A stretch of 64,000 bases of DNA from Shinella sp. (GTDB lineage: Bacteria; Pseudomonadota; Alphaproteobacteria; Rhizobiales; Rhizobiaceae): assembly GCA_003248775.1 (NCBI GenBank), contig QFQX01000003.1, positions 1-64,000 of the forward strand, in the 5' to 3' direction. Shown here piece by piece: positions 35,757 through 44,423 of the stretch; position 1 is the first letter of the stretch, and each line of letters starts with the position of its first letter. The position numbers and the translations under genes were made by a program. The notes below the pieces were generated by a model. The model did no database searches and was not told the DNA's origin. It saw only the letters and a list, made by a program, of their open reading frames with translations.

Positions 35757-36019
35757 CACCTCACGCTGGGAAAGGCCCGTTTTGGACCACCCTGCCGCCG
35801 CCTCGGCATCGCATAATCACCATTTCGTGAAATAACATTTTAATTCAGGACAAACTAATATTTGTCCGTTGAAATTTTATTGTCGTTTCAATTGTGAAAA
35901 ATCCTTAGATTTTTACTAAAATTGCCGACAATTTTAGAGAGTGCAGGTCACTTTCTTATCTTATTATTTGCTGATACACTTTTTCTCCATCAAAAGGGGT
36001 AGTTCGGGTGGGCGTTTGA
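35757..36019. promoter_or_regulatory. AT-rich promoter region of the Crp-type gene with an inverted repeat
   Basis: The region is noticeably AT-rich for this genome. It includes the inverted repeat GGACAAA-(6 nt)-TTTGTCC at 35848-35867, which could be a regulator site. It carries no recognisable gene and most likely drives the Crp/Fnr-type regulator downstream. Confidence 0.45.
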
Positions 36020-36724
36020 ATGAGTAACGGTGATCTGTCCAACGACAGACAAGCGGTAACATTTCAGTACAGTAAACATGGGCCGAAACTCAGCGGAGCC
36101 TTTCTGCGAAGTTTTCCCGCTGGCGCCACTATCTTCGAACCCGACAATGACAGCTCGCGAATCCTGTTCATCAAGAGCGGATGGGTGATCTCCAGCAAGA
36201 ACCTGTCGAACGGCACACGGATCGTCACGGAATTCGCTCTTGGCGGCGATATGCTCTCCTCGGTTTCAGCCGCACTGGCACAGGAAAGCGTTCAGGCAGT
36301 ATCTCCCGTCACCGGCTATGAATTCGTCGGCCAGCTCAGCGGCAAGGGGCCTGACGTGTCTTCCCAGCTCTCCCTCATCATCATCATCGAAATGATGAAG
36401 CGTCAGGCGCGCATGGCGGAACGCCTTGCCAATATTGGCCGGCGCGATGCGCTCGAACGTACCGGCCACCTTTTGCTCGAACTGGCAACCCGCTCGGGAA
36501 CGAGCACCAGACCTGGCTTCGATGGCTTTGAATGCCCGCTCAAGCAGTCGGATATCGGCGACGCCGTCGGCCTCTCGACGGTCCATATCAACCGTGTCCT
36601 CAAGGACATGAGGGTGAACGGCCTCGTTTCGTTCAGGAATGGAATCGTCGAGTTCCTGAACAGGAAGAAGCTTCAGGAACTCATCGAGTTCGACGCTTCC
36701 TATCTGGCTGGGCATATGGGCTAA
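36020..36724 (+). CDS. Crp/Fnr-family transcriptional regulator
   Basis: A 234-residue protein. A cyclic-nucleotide-binding-type beta-roll spans about 25-120 and a Crp helix-turn-helix about 165-215 (QSDIGDAVGLSTVHINRVLKDM). No Fnr-type N-terminal Cys cluster is present, so an oxygen-sensing iron-sulfur cluster is unlikely. Position inside the polysaccharide locus suggests control of exopolysaccharide genes. Confidence 0.9.
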   Translation: MSNGDLSNDRQAVTFQYSKHGPKLSGAFLRSFPAGATIFEPDNDSSRILFIKSGWVISSKNLSNGTRIVTEFALGGDMLSSVSAALAQESVQAVSPVTGYEFVGQLSGKGPDVSSQLSLIIIIEMMKRQARMAERLANIGRRDALERTGHLLLELATRSGTSTRPGFDGFECPLKQSDIGDAVGLSTVHINRVLKDMRVNGLVSFRNGIVEFLNRKKLQELIEFDASYLAGHMG

Positions 36725-37084
36725 CCAGCCGAACGCTGCACCTTTCACGAAATATATCGACCCGGCATGTATGCGATGCCGGAATACGACACCTAATGCA
36801 CGTCGCAAAACTCAGTCACCCGGACTAATCATTTCGGGTAATACTTGAATTAAAAGCATAACCCGCACGTAAAATACGCAGTAATTCTTACCCTATTACT
36901 ACTATAAATTAACTCACGTTAATGCAGTCGATATAATTTTATGAAAACGTTTAACCGTCGTCATTCAGGAATACAGATATCCGTTCGATAAAGCCGCAGA
37001 CAATTGGTCAAAATGGCACAGGTGTTCACTGCCCTGACGACGTAGAAGAAGAATGCAAAATATAACAGGGGTAGGAGAAGAACG
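36725..37084. promoter_or_regulatory. 360-bp AT-rich intergenic region upstream of the LuxR-type gene
   Basis: No gene was recognised. The inverted repeat TTAAC-TCAC-GTTAA at 36909-36922 is a candidate regulator site. The sequence from about 36840 to 36960 is strongly AT-rich, as expected for a promoter. A GGAGAAGAACG ribosome site precedes the LuxR-type start at 37085. Confidence 0.4.
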
Positions 37085-37819
37085 ATGAATACACACACTG
37101 CACTTCCCGATAAAATCGCATCTCTTCAAAAGGCGGACTTGAATTACATTCATTCCATTCCGGAAAATGCCAAGTCGAGTTCTGAAGCAGAGAAATATAT
37201 ATTGATTATCGATCCTCGGGCCCTCGATCGCGAATGCCTGTCGAGGAGTCTCTCGATCTACAATCCGACTATGAACATCGTCACGTCAGGGTCGGTTGAG
37301 GAATGGCGCAAGCGGCATATGTCCGATCAGCCTTCGGCTGTCCTGCTGGTGTTCGGCAGCAGGAAGCTCACAGAGACGGGAGCCTGTGAAAAGATCACCA
37401 GCGTGGTCGACGCCTTCAGGCAGAGCCCCGTCATCGTCATCGCCGATTCCGACGACCTCGGGGACATCCTCAAGGCGGTGGAATCCGGCGCATGCGGGTA
37501 CATTCCCACAAGTGTCAACATCAGTGTCGCGGCAGAGGCAATCGCCCTGGCGCGCGCCGGTGGCGTTTTCATTCCCGCAAGCAGCATCCTCGCCAAGAAG
37601 GAGGCACTGAGTTCGGTGGTAACCGGCTCGACCTACTCCAACGAGGCGTTCACACCACGCGAGATCGAAGTTGCCGAGGCCTTGCGCCGTGGCAAGGCCA
37701 ACAAGATCATCGCCTACGAAATGAACCTCTGCGAAAGCACCGTGAAGGTTCACATCCGCAACATCATGAAGAAGCTCAACGCGACCAACCGCACGGAAGT
37801 CGCCTTCAAGCTGAAATGA
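37085..37819 (+). CDS. LuxR-type regulator with a degenerate receiver domain
   Basis: A 244-residue protein. The N-terminal half (about 38-155) has receiver-like sequence (YILIIDPRALDRE; VIVIADSDDLGDILKAVESG) but the position of the phospho-acceptor Asp reads LLVFGS, so it is probably not phosphorylated in the normal way. The C-terminal LuxR helix-turn-helix (about 180-242) is intact: FTPREIEVAEALRRGKANKI and STVKVHIRNIMKKLNA. It lies in the exopolysaccharide locus with its own long promoter region. It may respond to protein partners or a ligand rather than a kinase. Confidence 0.9.
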   Translation: MNTHTALPDKIASLQKADLNYIHSIPENAKSSSEAEKYILIIDPRALDRECLSRSLSIYNPTMNIVTSGSVEEWRKRHMSDQPSAVLLVFGSRKLTETGACEKITSVVDAFRQSPVIVIADSDDLGDILKAVESGACGYIPTSVNISVAAEAIALARAGGVFIPASSILAKKEALSSVVTGSTYSNEAFTPREIEVAEALRRGKANKIIAYEMNLCESTVKVHIRNIMKKLNATNRTEVAFKLK

Positions 37820-37824
37820 CCCAG

Positions 37825-37860
37825 GATCCGGCGGGCGAAAACGCCTTCGCCTGCCGGATC
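37825..37860 (+). terminator. strong hairpin downstream of the LuxR-type gene
   Basis: GATCCGGC-G-GGCGAA pairs with TTCGCC-T-GCCGGATC across a 4-nt loop region, starting 5 bp after the stop codon. There is no run of T after it, so it is a likely but not classical terminator. Confidence 0.5.
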
Positions 37861-38006
37861 GAGGCAATTCCATGAGCATGAAAACATAAGGGTTCTCGAC
37901 CTCTCGCCGTCCCGGGCGGTTGGTCGGGAACCCTCGTTTTATTCAGCCGAAGACGAGGATCGACAGGATTATGCTTCAAAGGGAGTGTTCTGGAGCACGT
38001 TGCGAT

Positions 38007-38207
38007 CTAATGCAGCCGTACCATCCAGCGGGTTGCCAGCAGCAACAGCACAACGATCAGCACGCAAAGACCGATAGCGTAGAAGATCAGATATTCGATC
38101 GGATAGAACAGGAGCGCCGGCAGACCGGCAGTCTTTCCCGACCTCTTGTCCGCGCCTCCCATGCCGTTCCGGTCGAGCGCGATGTAGCGTTTCATCATCA
38201 GGTTCAT
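38007..38207 (-). CDS. small single-span membrane protein
   Basis: A 66-residue protein with a very strong ribosome site (GGGGAGGAGGGACG before ATG 38207). The last half is one long hydrophobic segment (FYPIEYLIFYAIGLCVLIV, then VLLLLATRW) after a basic, hydrophilic N-terminus. It follows the glycosyltransferase gene on the same strand after 30 bp. No family was recognised. A role in membrane assembly of the polysaccharide machinery is possible. Confidence 0.55.
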   Translation of the reverse strand: MNLMMKRYIALDRNGMGGADKRSGKTAGLPALLFYPIEYLIFYAIGLCVLIVVLLLLATRWMVRLH

Positions 38208-38237
38208 CGTCCCTCCTCCCCATTCTCGATATCCTGC

Positions 38238-39413
38238 TCAGTGCAGGGGAACCGGCCTGTCGTCGTTGTAGGGATACGGCGCAGCCAGCATGCCCGGCTC
38301 CCTGGCGCCGGACGCCCTTTTTACCGCAAGCTCGTCGTCGATGATCTTCTGCATGCCTGCACGGAACTTCGCGACGCTGAACCTTGCCGCATGCATGCGG
38401 ATAGCTTCGGCACGGAAACCGCGCTCCTGCTGCTCGAAAGTCTCGACCGCCTCGATCAGCGCCTCGACCGACTGGTCGTCGAACAGGATGCCGGTTTGCC
38501 CGTGGATAACGGTTTCAATAGCTCCGCCGCGCCCGTAAGCGATCACCGGCCTGCCGCTGGCCATGGCCTCTACCGGAACGATGCCGAAATCCTCTTCACC
38601 GGGAAAAATCAGGGCGCGGCAGCGGGCGAGATTGGCTTTCAACACCGGAAAGGCCGTGCGACCCATGAAGGTCACGCTCGGCCCGGCGATCCGTTTCAAC
38701 GCCTCCACATCCCCCTTCGCGCCCTCTCCGATAACGACCAGCTTGCGCCCCATCTTCGAGAAGGCCCGCACGGCCAGGTCGATCCTTTTGTAGGGAACGA
38801 TCTGACCGGCGCAGAGGTAGAAATCCTCGACACCCGTGACCGGTGCGAACTCCTCGACGGAGACGGGAGGGGGAACGACCGTGGCGGACCGCCGGTAATA
38901 TTTGCGGATACGCCCCGCGACATGGTGGGAATTGGCAACGAAGCGGTCCACCCGCAGGCTGGAATTCGCATCCCATGAGCGCAGCAGGGGCGCAAGCACC
39001 GGCATCGTAATCCGGGCAGCCAGCCCCGCATTGTCCCGGTAGGAATGATAGTGATCCCAGAGATACCGCATCGGCGAATGGCAATAACAGACATGCGCTG
39101 CATGCGGCGGCGGGATGATGCCCTTGGCCGGGCCGGATTCGCTTGAGATGATAAGGTCGTAGCCACGAAGATCGAGGCTTTCGAGCGCGAAGGGCATCAG
39201 CGGCAGCAGCGACTGATAGTAGCGCGTGGCGCCCGGTATCCGCTGCAGGAAGGACGTCGTGATCTTGTGACGACGTATCTTGTCGGAGATCTTCTTCTCA
39301 TCGCAGACCAGCGTGAAGATGTCCGCTTCCGGATACATGTCGCAAAGCGCCTCGACGACTTTCTCCCCGCCCCGCATCGACACGAGCCAGTAATGAACGA
39401 TCGCTACCCGCAT
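38238..39413 (-). CDS. glycosyltransferase family 4
   Basis: A 391-residue GT-B glycosyltransferase. The N-terminal Rossmann domain starts MRVAIVHYWLVSMRGGEKVVEAL, with the membrane-facing CYCHSPMRYLWDHYHSY segment. The C-terminal GT4 domain has the EDFGIVPVEAMASGRPVIAYG motif (E-x7-E nucleotide-sugar binding). ATG 39413 follows AGGGAAAC; upstream in-frame starts lack a site. It transfers a sugar from a nucleotide donor to the growing lipid-linked repeat unit. The donor is unknown. Confidence 0.9.
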   Translation of the reverse strand: MRVAIVHYWLVSMRGGEKVVEALCDMYPEADIFTLVCDEKKISDKIRRHKITTSFLQRIPGATRYYQSLLPLMPFALESLDLRGYDLIISSESGPAKGIIPPPHAAHVCYCHSPMRYLWDHYHSYRDNAGLAARITMPVLAPLLRSWDANSSLRVDRFVANSHHVAGRIRKYYRRSATVVPPPVSVEEFAPVTGVEDFYLCAGQIVPYKRIDLAVRAFSKMGRKLVVIGEGAKGDVEALKRIAGPSVTFMGRTAFPVLKANLARCRALIFPGEEDFGIVPVEAMASGRPVIAYGRGGAIETVIHGQTGILFDDQSVEALIEAVETFEQQERGFRAEAIRMHAARFSVAKFRAGMQKIIDDELAVKRASGAREPGMLAAPYPYNDDRPVPLH

Positions 39414-39760
39414 GTTTCCCTCACGCAAAATTGTTAAGGGCATCATAGAAGCGCCCGGCGCGACAGGCACAGGACCACCTTAGGGCTGCGGACATAGTCA
39501 AAGTGACGAATGGACCGGAAGCAGGGCCGCCGGACTGGCCGATCGGACAGGATAACGGCACGCCCACCGATCGGCTTTCATCCGTTCGAGGTGAAGGCTT
39601 AGAACCCTCTACCCTAAGGGAGTAGCGTCGCCGCGACACGCAGGGGATTTACTCGCATCGCTTTGAGCCGACAATCTGCGGTCAGAGGCTCCGGCCTTCC
39701 GTCCGAACCTGAAGGGCAAACCCGACAGGTCCTTTGTTGCCGAAACTGCGAGGCGCGTTC
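39414..39760. promoter_or_regulatory. 347-bp divergent promoter region between GT4 and export genes
   Basis: No gene was recognised. It separates the GT4 gene (left) from the export operon (right). CCTTAGGG at 39478 and its reverse complement CCCTAAGG at about 39610 bracket the central part and could be a spaced regulator site; the evidence is weak. Confidence 0.4.
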
Positions 39761-41095
39761 ATGCCGATTGTATCTTTTGGAAAGCGGCAGCTTACATCCC
39801 GAAACAGAAGCCTATTGCTCGCCTGTGCGTTGACGGGATTGCTCCATGCTGTCGTCTCTACAAGCGGCGCCATGGCCGCTTCCGGAGACGGCTATCGCCT
39901 GCGTCCCCAGACGAAGGTGAAAGTCACGATTGTCGAATGGGTCGCATCGACAGGCGAATACAAGGAATGGACGGCGCTGAACGGCGAATACTCCGTTTCG
40001 CCGCTCGGAACCATTTCGATCCCCCTCATCGGCGAACTCGTCGTCGTGGACGACACCACCACCGACGTGGCGGATCGCATTGCCCGCGCCCTGAGAGAGA
40101 AAACCGGACTTGCCTCCCCGCCGGTCGCAACGGTCGAAGTGATGAAGTACCCGATGATCTATGTCTCGGGCGCTGTCGATCGCCCCGGCGAGCTCGAATT
40201 CCGGCCGGGTCTCACCGTTATGCAAGCCGTCGCCATGGCAGGCGGTCGCGAGCGCCGCTCGAACCCCAACGGTGCAAACGATCTGGAACAGATCCGTTAT
40301 GCCGGAGAGCTGAACCGTTACGATCTGCTGCTCCAGCAGCTCTCCGCACGCCGCGCCCGGCTTGCCGCAGAACTTAAGGGAAGCCCGACTGTCGAATTTC
40401 CTCCAGAACTCGCCAACGCACGGGACCAGAGCACCGGCAAGCTCATCACTGAAAGCGAAAACAGCCTGTTCATAGCCCGTGCCGAAGCCCTGAAGCGGCA
40501 GCTGGATTCGCTTGATGAGCTGCAGTCACTGCTTCAAAACGAAATCAAGGTGCTGGAGGAAAAGAGCGTGGTTCAGGAGCGCCAGCTCAAGATCGCCCAG
40601 CAGGAACTCGCCAGCATCGCATCGCTCGTCGATACCGGAACGCTGGCGAAATCTCGGGAAACCTCGCTTGAACGTATCGTCGCGGACCTTAACAGCGGTA
40701 AGCTCGACCTCGTCGTCGCCGCCATGCGCGCCAAGCAGAAGGTGAGCGAGACCCAGCGCGACGCAATCACGCTCAAGGGGCAATACAGCACGGACGCGGG
40801 ACGCGACCTGCAGACGGTGGAAGCCGATATCGACGACGCCAAGCTGAAGCGGGCCACGACCCTGCAACTCCTGCAGGCGAGCGGGGCTTCGCTTTCGCGC
40901 TACAATGCCATGAAGGCCCTGGAGATCCAACCAATGGAATACTGGATCACGCGCCGCAACGACGTGCGTTCGCCGACCAAGGTGTCGGAGACGGCGACAC
41001 TCGAGCCGGGGGACGTTCTCGATGTGCGCTACGACGTATCCGCGGGGCTGGCCGGACCGCTGCAATTGTCCAGCCGGCCGGAGCAGTCGCAGTAA
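39761..41095 (+). CDS. polysaccharide export protein (ExoF/Wza-like, SLBB domain)
   Basis: A 444-residue exported protein. The signal region covers the first 45 residues; the polysaccharide biosynthesis/export domain (YRLRPQTKVKVTIVEW, then LGTISIPLIGELVV) is about residues 45-130, followed by an SLBB-type domain (MIYVSGAVDRPGELEFRPGLTV) and a long coiled coil (about 185-360). Family members form or cap the outer-membrane export channel. No clear lipobox Cys is placed as in Wza, so it resembles rhizobial ExoF. ATG 39761 has GAGGCG upstream; a TTG start at 39734 is less likely. The gene is followed directly by the Wzc/ExoP-like gene. Confidence 0.88.
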   Translation: MPIVSFGKRQLTSRNRSLLLACALTGLLHAVVSTSGAMAASGDGYRLRPQTKVKVTIVEWVASTGEYKEWTALNGEYSVSPLGTISIPLIGELVVVDDTTTDVADRIARALREKTGLASPPVATVEVMKYPMIYVSGAVDRPGELEFRPGLTVMQAVAMAGGRERRSNPNGANDLEQIRYAGELNRYDLLLQQLSARRARLAAELKGSPTVEFPPELANARDQSTGKLITESENSLFIARAEALKRQLDSLDELQSLLQNEIKVLEEKSVVQERQLKIAQQELASIASLVDTGTLAKSRETSLERIVADLNSGKLDLVVAAMRAKQKVSETQRDAITLKGQYSTDAGRDLQTVEADIDDAKLKRATTLQLLQASGASLSRYNAMKALEIQPMEYWITRRNDVRSPTKVSETATLEPGDVLDVRYDVSAGLAGPLQLSSRPEQSQ

Positions 41096-41138
41096 TCAGT
41101 TTAGTGGGGCAAACAATAAGAACAACAGGGTGGCGTAA

Positions 41139-43448
41139 ATGGGATTCCATGAGTTCGGAAACATCGAGACGATGTCGCACCTCGAAAAAAAGGACGTCTC
41201 GAAAAAAGAATACATTTCTTTTCGCGATATATTCAACTTCCTGAAGAGGAACATGGTCGTCATTGCCGCTTGCACCGCAACAGGTGCATTGCTGGGCGGC
41301 GTTTACATTCTCAATTCGAAATCCAGCTACATGGCGACGACACGTCTGGTCATGGACCCGGAACAAGGCAGGATTGTCTCGCAGGACGCCGCGACCGGCA
41401 CGGTCATCATCGAAGCCGCGGAAATCGCCAGCCAGGTGGAAATCGTCAAGTCGGAAGCCACCGCTCAGGCCGTTATCCATAAGCTTGGCCTCACCGAAGA
41501 TCCCGAAATCATCAATTCCAGGTCCCTGAAAGCTGTCCTGAAGGGCTTCATGACCTCGGCGACCGGCCTCTTCACCGGAGGAGCCGATGATGTCGAGGAG
41601 CCGCCAACCGACGAAGAGCTGATGAGACGCACGATGGGCGGCTTTCTCTCCCGCGTCACGGTGCGTCGTGTCGGGCAATCCTACGTGCTCGAGATCGGAT
41701 ACACATCCGGCGACCCGGAAAAGGCCGCGAGAACGGCGAACGCTCTCGCCGAAGCCTATATCCGTAATGGCATGAGCGATCGTGCCGATGCCGCCAAACA
41801 GGGAGCGAGCTGGCTTGAAAGCCGCTTGATCGAGGTGGGCCGGAAAGCCCGTGAAGCGGCATTGGCGGCCGAGGAATACCGTAACAAGCACGACATCACC
41901 GCGATGGCGAACTCCTCCACGCTTGACCAGCAGCAGCTCGCTGAGGTCAGCAGCCAGATGCTTGCTGCAAGAGCGGCAACGGCTGCCGAATCCGCCAAGC
42001 TCACCACCTTGACGCGGCTGATCGAAGGCAAATCAGCCGACGGCAACATGGACGAGATCGCCAACAATCCGCAGATCCAGAAACTGCGCGACGATATCCG
42101 CCTCGCGGAAACAAAGCTCGAAAACCTGAAGAGCCGCTACAACGACGGCAACCCCGCAATCATTGCAGCCCGCGACGAGATCACGCGGATGAAGGCAGCC
42201 ATCGATGGCGAACTTCGTCAGATCGAGGCCATCTATCGCTCGAACGTCGAAACGGCCCGAACCCGCGAACAGCTCGCCGAGGAGCAGTTTACAAATGCTA
42301 CGACAAGGGGCGCGGACAAGAACATCGCACGGGTGGAGCTTTCCGAGATGGAAAGCCGGGCAAACACCTACCGGCGTCTCTATGAAAGTATCCTCCAGCA
42401 ATATGTCGGCACGATGCAGACGCAGTCTTTCCCGCTGGGCAAGGCTCGTATCGTGACTGCGGCCACGGCGCCCTTCGGCAGGATCTGGCCGAAGCCATCG
42501 ATCATCCTGCCCTTCGCAACCGTCCTCGGCTTTGCCGGCGGCCTGATGGCTTCGATCCTGCGCAGCGGCCTCGACCGTCGTGCAGGTTCCGGCGAAAGGC
42601 TGCAGCGTGAACTGGGCATCACCTCGCTCGGCAGTATTCCGGTCTATCGGCCCCAGCTTGACGGCGGCAATGTCGGAAAGCCCCTGCCGACGACAATGCT
42701 GCCGCTCAGATCGGTGCTCGACATGCCGTATTCACGCTTTTCCGAGGCCTTGCGCAGCGTCAAGAACTCGCTGGACTCGATCATTCCCGCCAATGGTTCC
42801 ATCGTGATCGGCGTGACCTCGGTCGGTCCCGGTGAAGGCAAGACGACGATCGCGACCAATCTCGCCCAACTCTATCAGAACGAAGGCCAATCGGTGCTGC
42901 TGGTCGATGCCGACTTCATCGGCTCGCGGCTCTCCCGTCTGGCGGCAAGTGCGGCGAAAGATGTCGCGGTAAAGCCGGTCGAACTCTCCTTCCTCGGAGA
43001 ACAGCCCGTCGTCCTGCAGGCAAGTCGTTCATCGGCGGGCAAGGGCACCCGCGGTGCAACTGTGTCCGAACTTGAGAAGGACGATGTCGATGGCGACGAG
43101 GACGCCGGCGACGCCAACCCGGTACCGCTGGTGACCGTGGAACAATCCAAGCAGGCCTCCGCCGTCAACCAGCGATACGGCCACCTGACCACGCTGAAGG
43201 AAGCCATCGTGAAGATGCGCCGGCGCTACAAGGTCATCATTGTCGACATGTCCGGCTTCGAGGACTCCGCCGACACGAGAGCCATCTGCACCTATGTCGA
43301 TGGCATCATTCTCGTCCTCGGCAATTCCAACAAGATGACAATCGAACGTTTGGCCGACGCATTGTCGGCCTTCGGCAAGTCCCGCATCGCGTTGCTGGGC
43401 GTGATTTCCAACCGAAGCGACGCGCGACGACGACACGCGGCCGGCTAG
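41139..43448 (+). CDS. ExoP/Wzc-like chain-length determinant with BY-kinase-type ATPase domain
   Basis: A 769-residue inner-membrane protein. The Wzz domain is at about 30-120 after a first membrane segment near residues 37-60, with a long periplasmic coiled coil (200-420) and a second membrane segment near 450-475. The C-terminal ATPase has Walker A GPGEGKTT (about residue 565), Walker A' VLLVDADF and Walker B VIIVDMSGFED. An unusual insert rich in Ser, Lys, Asp and Val lies at about 605-680 between the A' and B motifs. The C-terminus (SDARRRHAAG) has no tyrosine cluster. It sets polymer length and couples polymerisation to export. Confidence 0.9.
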   Translation: MGFHEFGNIETMSHLEKKDVSKKEYISFRDIFNFLKRNMVVIAACTATGALLGGVYILNSKSSYMATTRLVMDPEQGRIVSQDAATGTVIIEAAEIASQVEIVKSEATAQAVIHKLGLTEDPEIINSRSLKAVLKGFMTSATGLFTGGADDVEEPPTDEELMRRTMGGFLSRVTVRRVGQSYVLEIGYTSGDPEKAARTANALAEAYIRNGMSDRADAAKQGASWLESRLIEVGRKAREAALAAEEYRNKHDITAMANSSTLDQQQLAEVSSQMLAARAATAAESAKLTTLTRLIEGKSADGNMDEIANNPQIQKLRDDIRLAETKLENLKSRYNDGNPAIIAARDEITRMKAAIDGELRQIEAIYRSNVETARTREQLAEEQFTNATTRGADKNIARVELSEMESRANTYRRLYESILQQYVGTMQTQSFPLGKARIVTAATAPFGRIWPKPSIILPFATVLGFAGGLMASILRSGLDRRAGSGERLQRELGITSLGSIPVYRPQLDGGNVGKPLPTTMLPLRSVLDMPYSRFSEALRSVKNSLDSIIPANGSIVIGVTSVGPGEGKTTIATNLAQLYQNEGQSVLLVDADFIGSRLSRLAASAAKDVAVKPVELSFLGEQPVVLQASRSSAGKGTRGATVSELEKDDVDGDEDAGDANPVPLVTVEQSKQASAVNQRYGHLTTLKEAIVKMRRRYKVIIVDMSGFEDSADTRAICTYVDGIILVLGNSNKMTIERLADALSAFGKSRIALLGVISNRSDARRRHAAG

Positions 43449-43458
43449 CGCGAGCCCC

Positions 43459-44421
43459 ATGAAGGAACGGAAGCTGATGACAAATGCCCTGGACCAGATC
43501 GGCGAACGCCGTCCTGTCACCACCAGCACTCACCAGTTCAGGCTTATCGTCGGAATACCCAGTGCCGGCAGGCGGGACATTCTTGCTGCGGTCGCCCCGC
43601 ATATAGCCCGCCAGACCCGGTTGCCAGACGAAATCGTCGTCTGCGTGCCATCCGCAGAAGATGCGGACCGGGAAGCACTGTCACGACTGCCCTGCCCTGT
43701 AAGGGTGCTGGTTTCGACGAAAGGCAGCTGCCGGCAGCGCAACCATATCCTGGAATCCACTCCGGAGGCGGAAATCGTCGTCTTCCTCGATGACGATTTC
43801 CTCATGGCGCCTCCCTATCTGGAGCAGACCGAGGCGATCTTCGCGGCCAACCCGGATGTCGATATCTGCACCGGAAACGTCATCGCCGATGGCATCACCG
43901 GCCCGGGCATTTCCGTCACCGAGGGCTGGCAGATGCTGCGGCCTCACGTGCGGTCGAAGGGCAAATATCTTCCGGTTTCTCCCACCTACACCGGCTATGG
44001 CTGCAACATGGCCGTGCGCATGTCGGCGGTCCGGATCGGCGGGTTGCGTTTCGACGAGAACCTGCCGCTATACGGATGGCTTGAGGACGTAGACTTCAGC
44101 CGGATCGCGGCACGGCACGGCCGTGTCGTTTCCTCGCCCCACCTCGTGGGCGTTCATCTGGGAACAAAGGTCGGGCGCACCTCGGGTGTGAGGTTCGGCT
44201 ATTCGCAAATCGCCAATCCGATCTACCTCATGCGCAAGGAGACCATGACCGCCCGCCACGCCTGGGTTCAGATGGGACGCAACCTGATCGCCAACATGGT
44301 GAAGATCTGGAAGCCTGAACCCTGGATAGATCGGCGGGGGCGGCTGCGGGGCAATTTTCTCGCTTTCTCCGATCTCATCGCCGGCCGCCTCACGCCGCAA
44401 AACATCGAGAGGCTGGACTGA
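43459..44421 (+). CDS. glycosyltransferase family 2
   Basis: A 320-residue inverting GT-A enzyme. The N-terminal nucleotide-binding strand is RLIVGIPSAGRRD, the metal-binding motif is VVFLDDDFLMAPP, and a later acidic motif is LPLYGWLEDVDFSRIAARHG. The start may be 43459 or the ATG at 43477 (MTNALD), which has AAGGA upstream. It lies between the ExoP-like gene and a GT4 gene, 2 nt from the latter, and builds the repeat unit. Confidence 0.88.
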   Translation: MKERKLMTNALDQIGERRPVTTSTHQFRLIVGIPSAGRRDILAAVAPHIARQTRLPDEIVVCVPSAEDADREALSRLPCPVRVLVSTKGSCRQRNHILESTPEAEIVVFLDDDFLMAPPYLEQTEAIFAANPDVDICTGNVIADGITGPGISVTEGWQMLRPHVRSKGKYLPVSPTYTGYGCNMAVRMSAVRIGGLRFDENLPLYGWLEDVDFSRIAARHGRVVSSPHLVGVHLGTKVGRTSGVRFGYSQIANPIYLMRKETMTARHAWVQMGRNLIANMVKIWKPEPWIDRRGRLRGNFLAFSDLIAGRLTPQNIERLD

Positions 44422-44423
44422 CC

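Noticed and set aside
39734..39760. Upstream TTG start for the export protein
   Set aside because: ATG 39761 has a ribosome site and opens the signal region; TTG would add nine residues without support.
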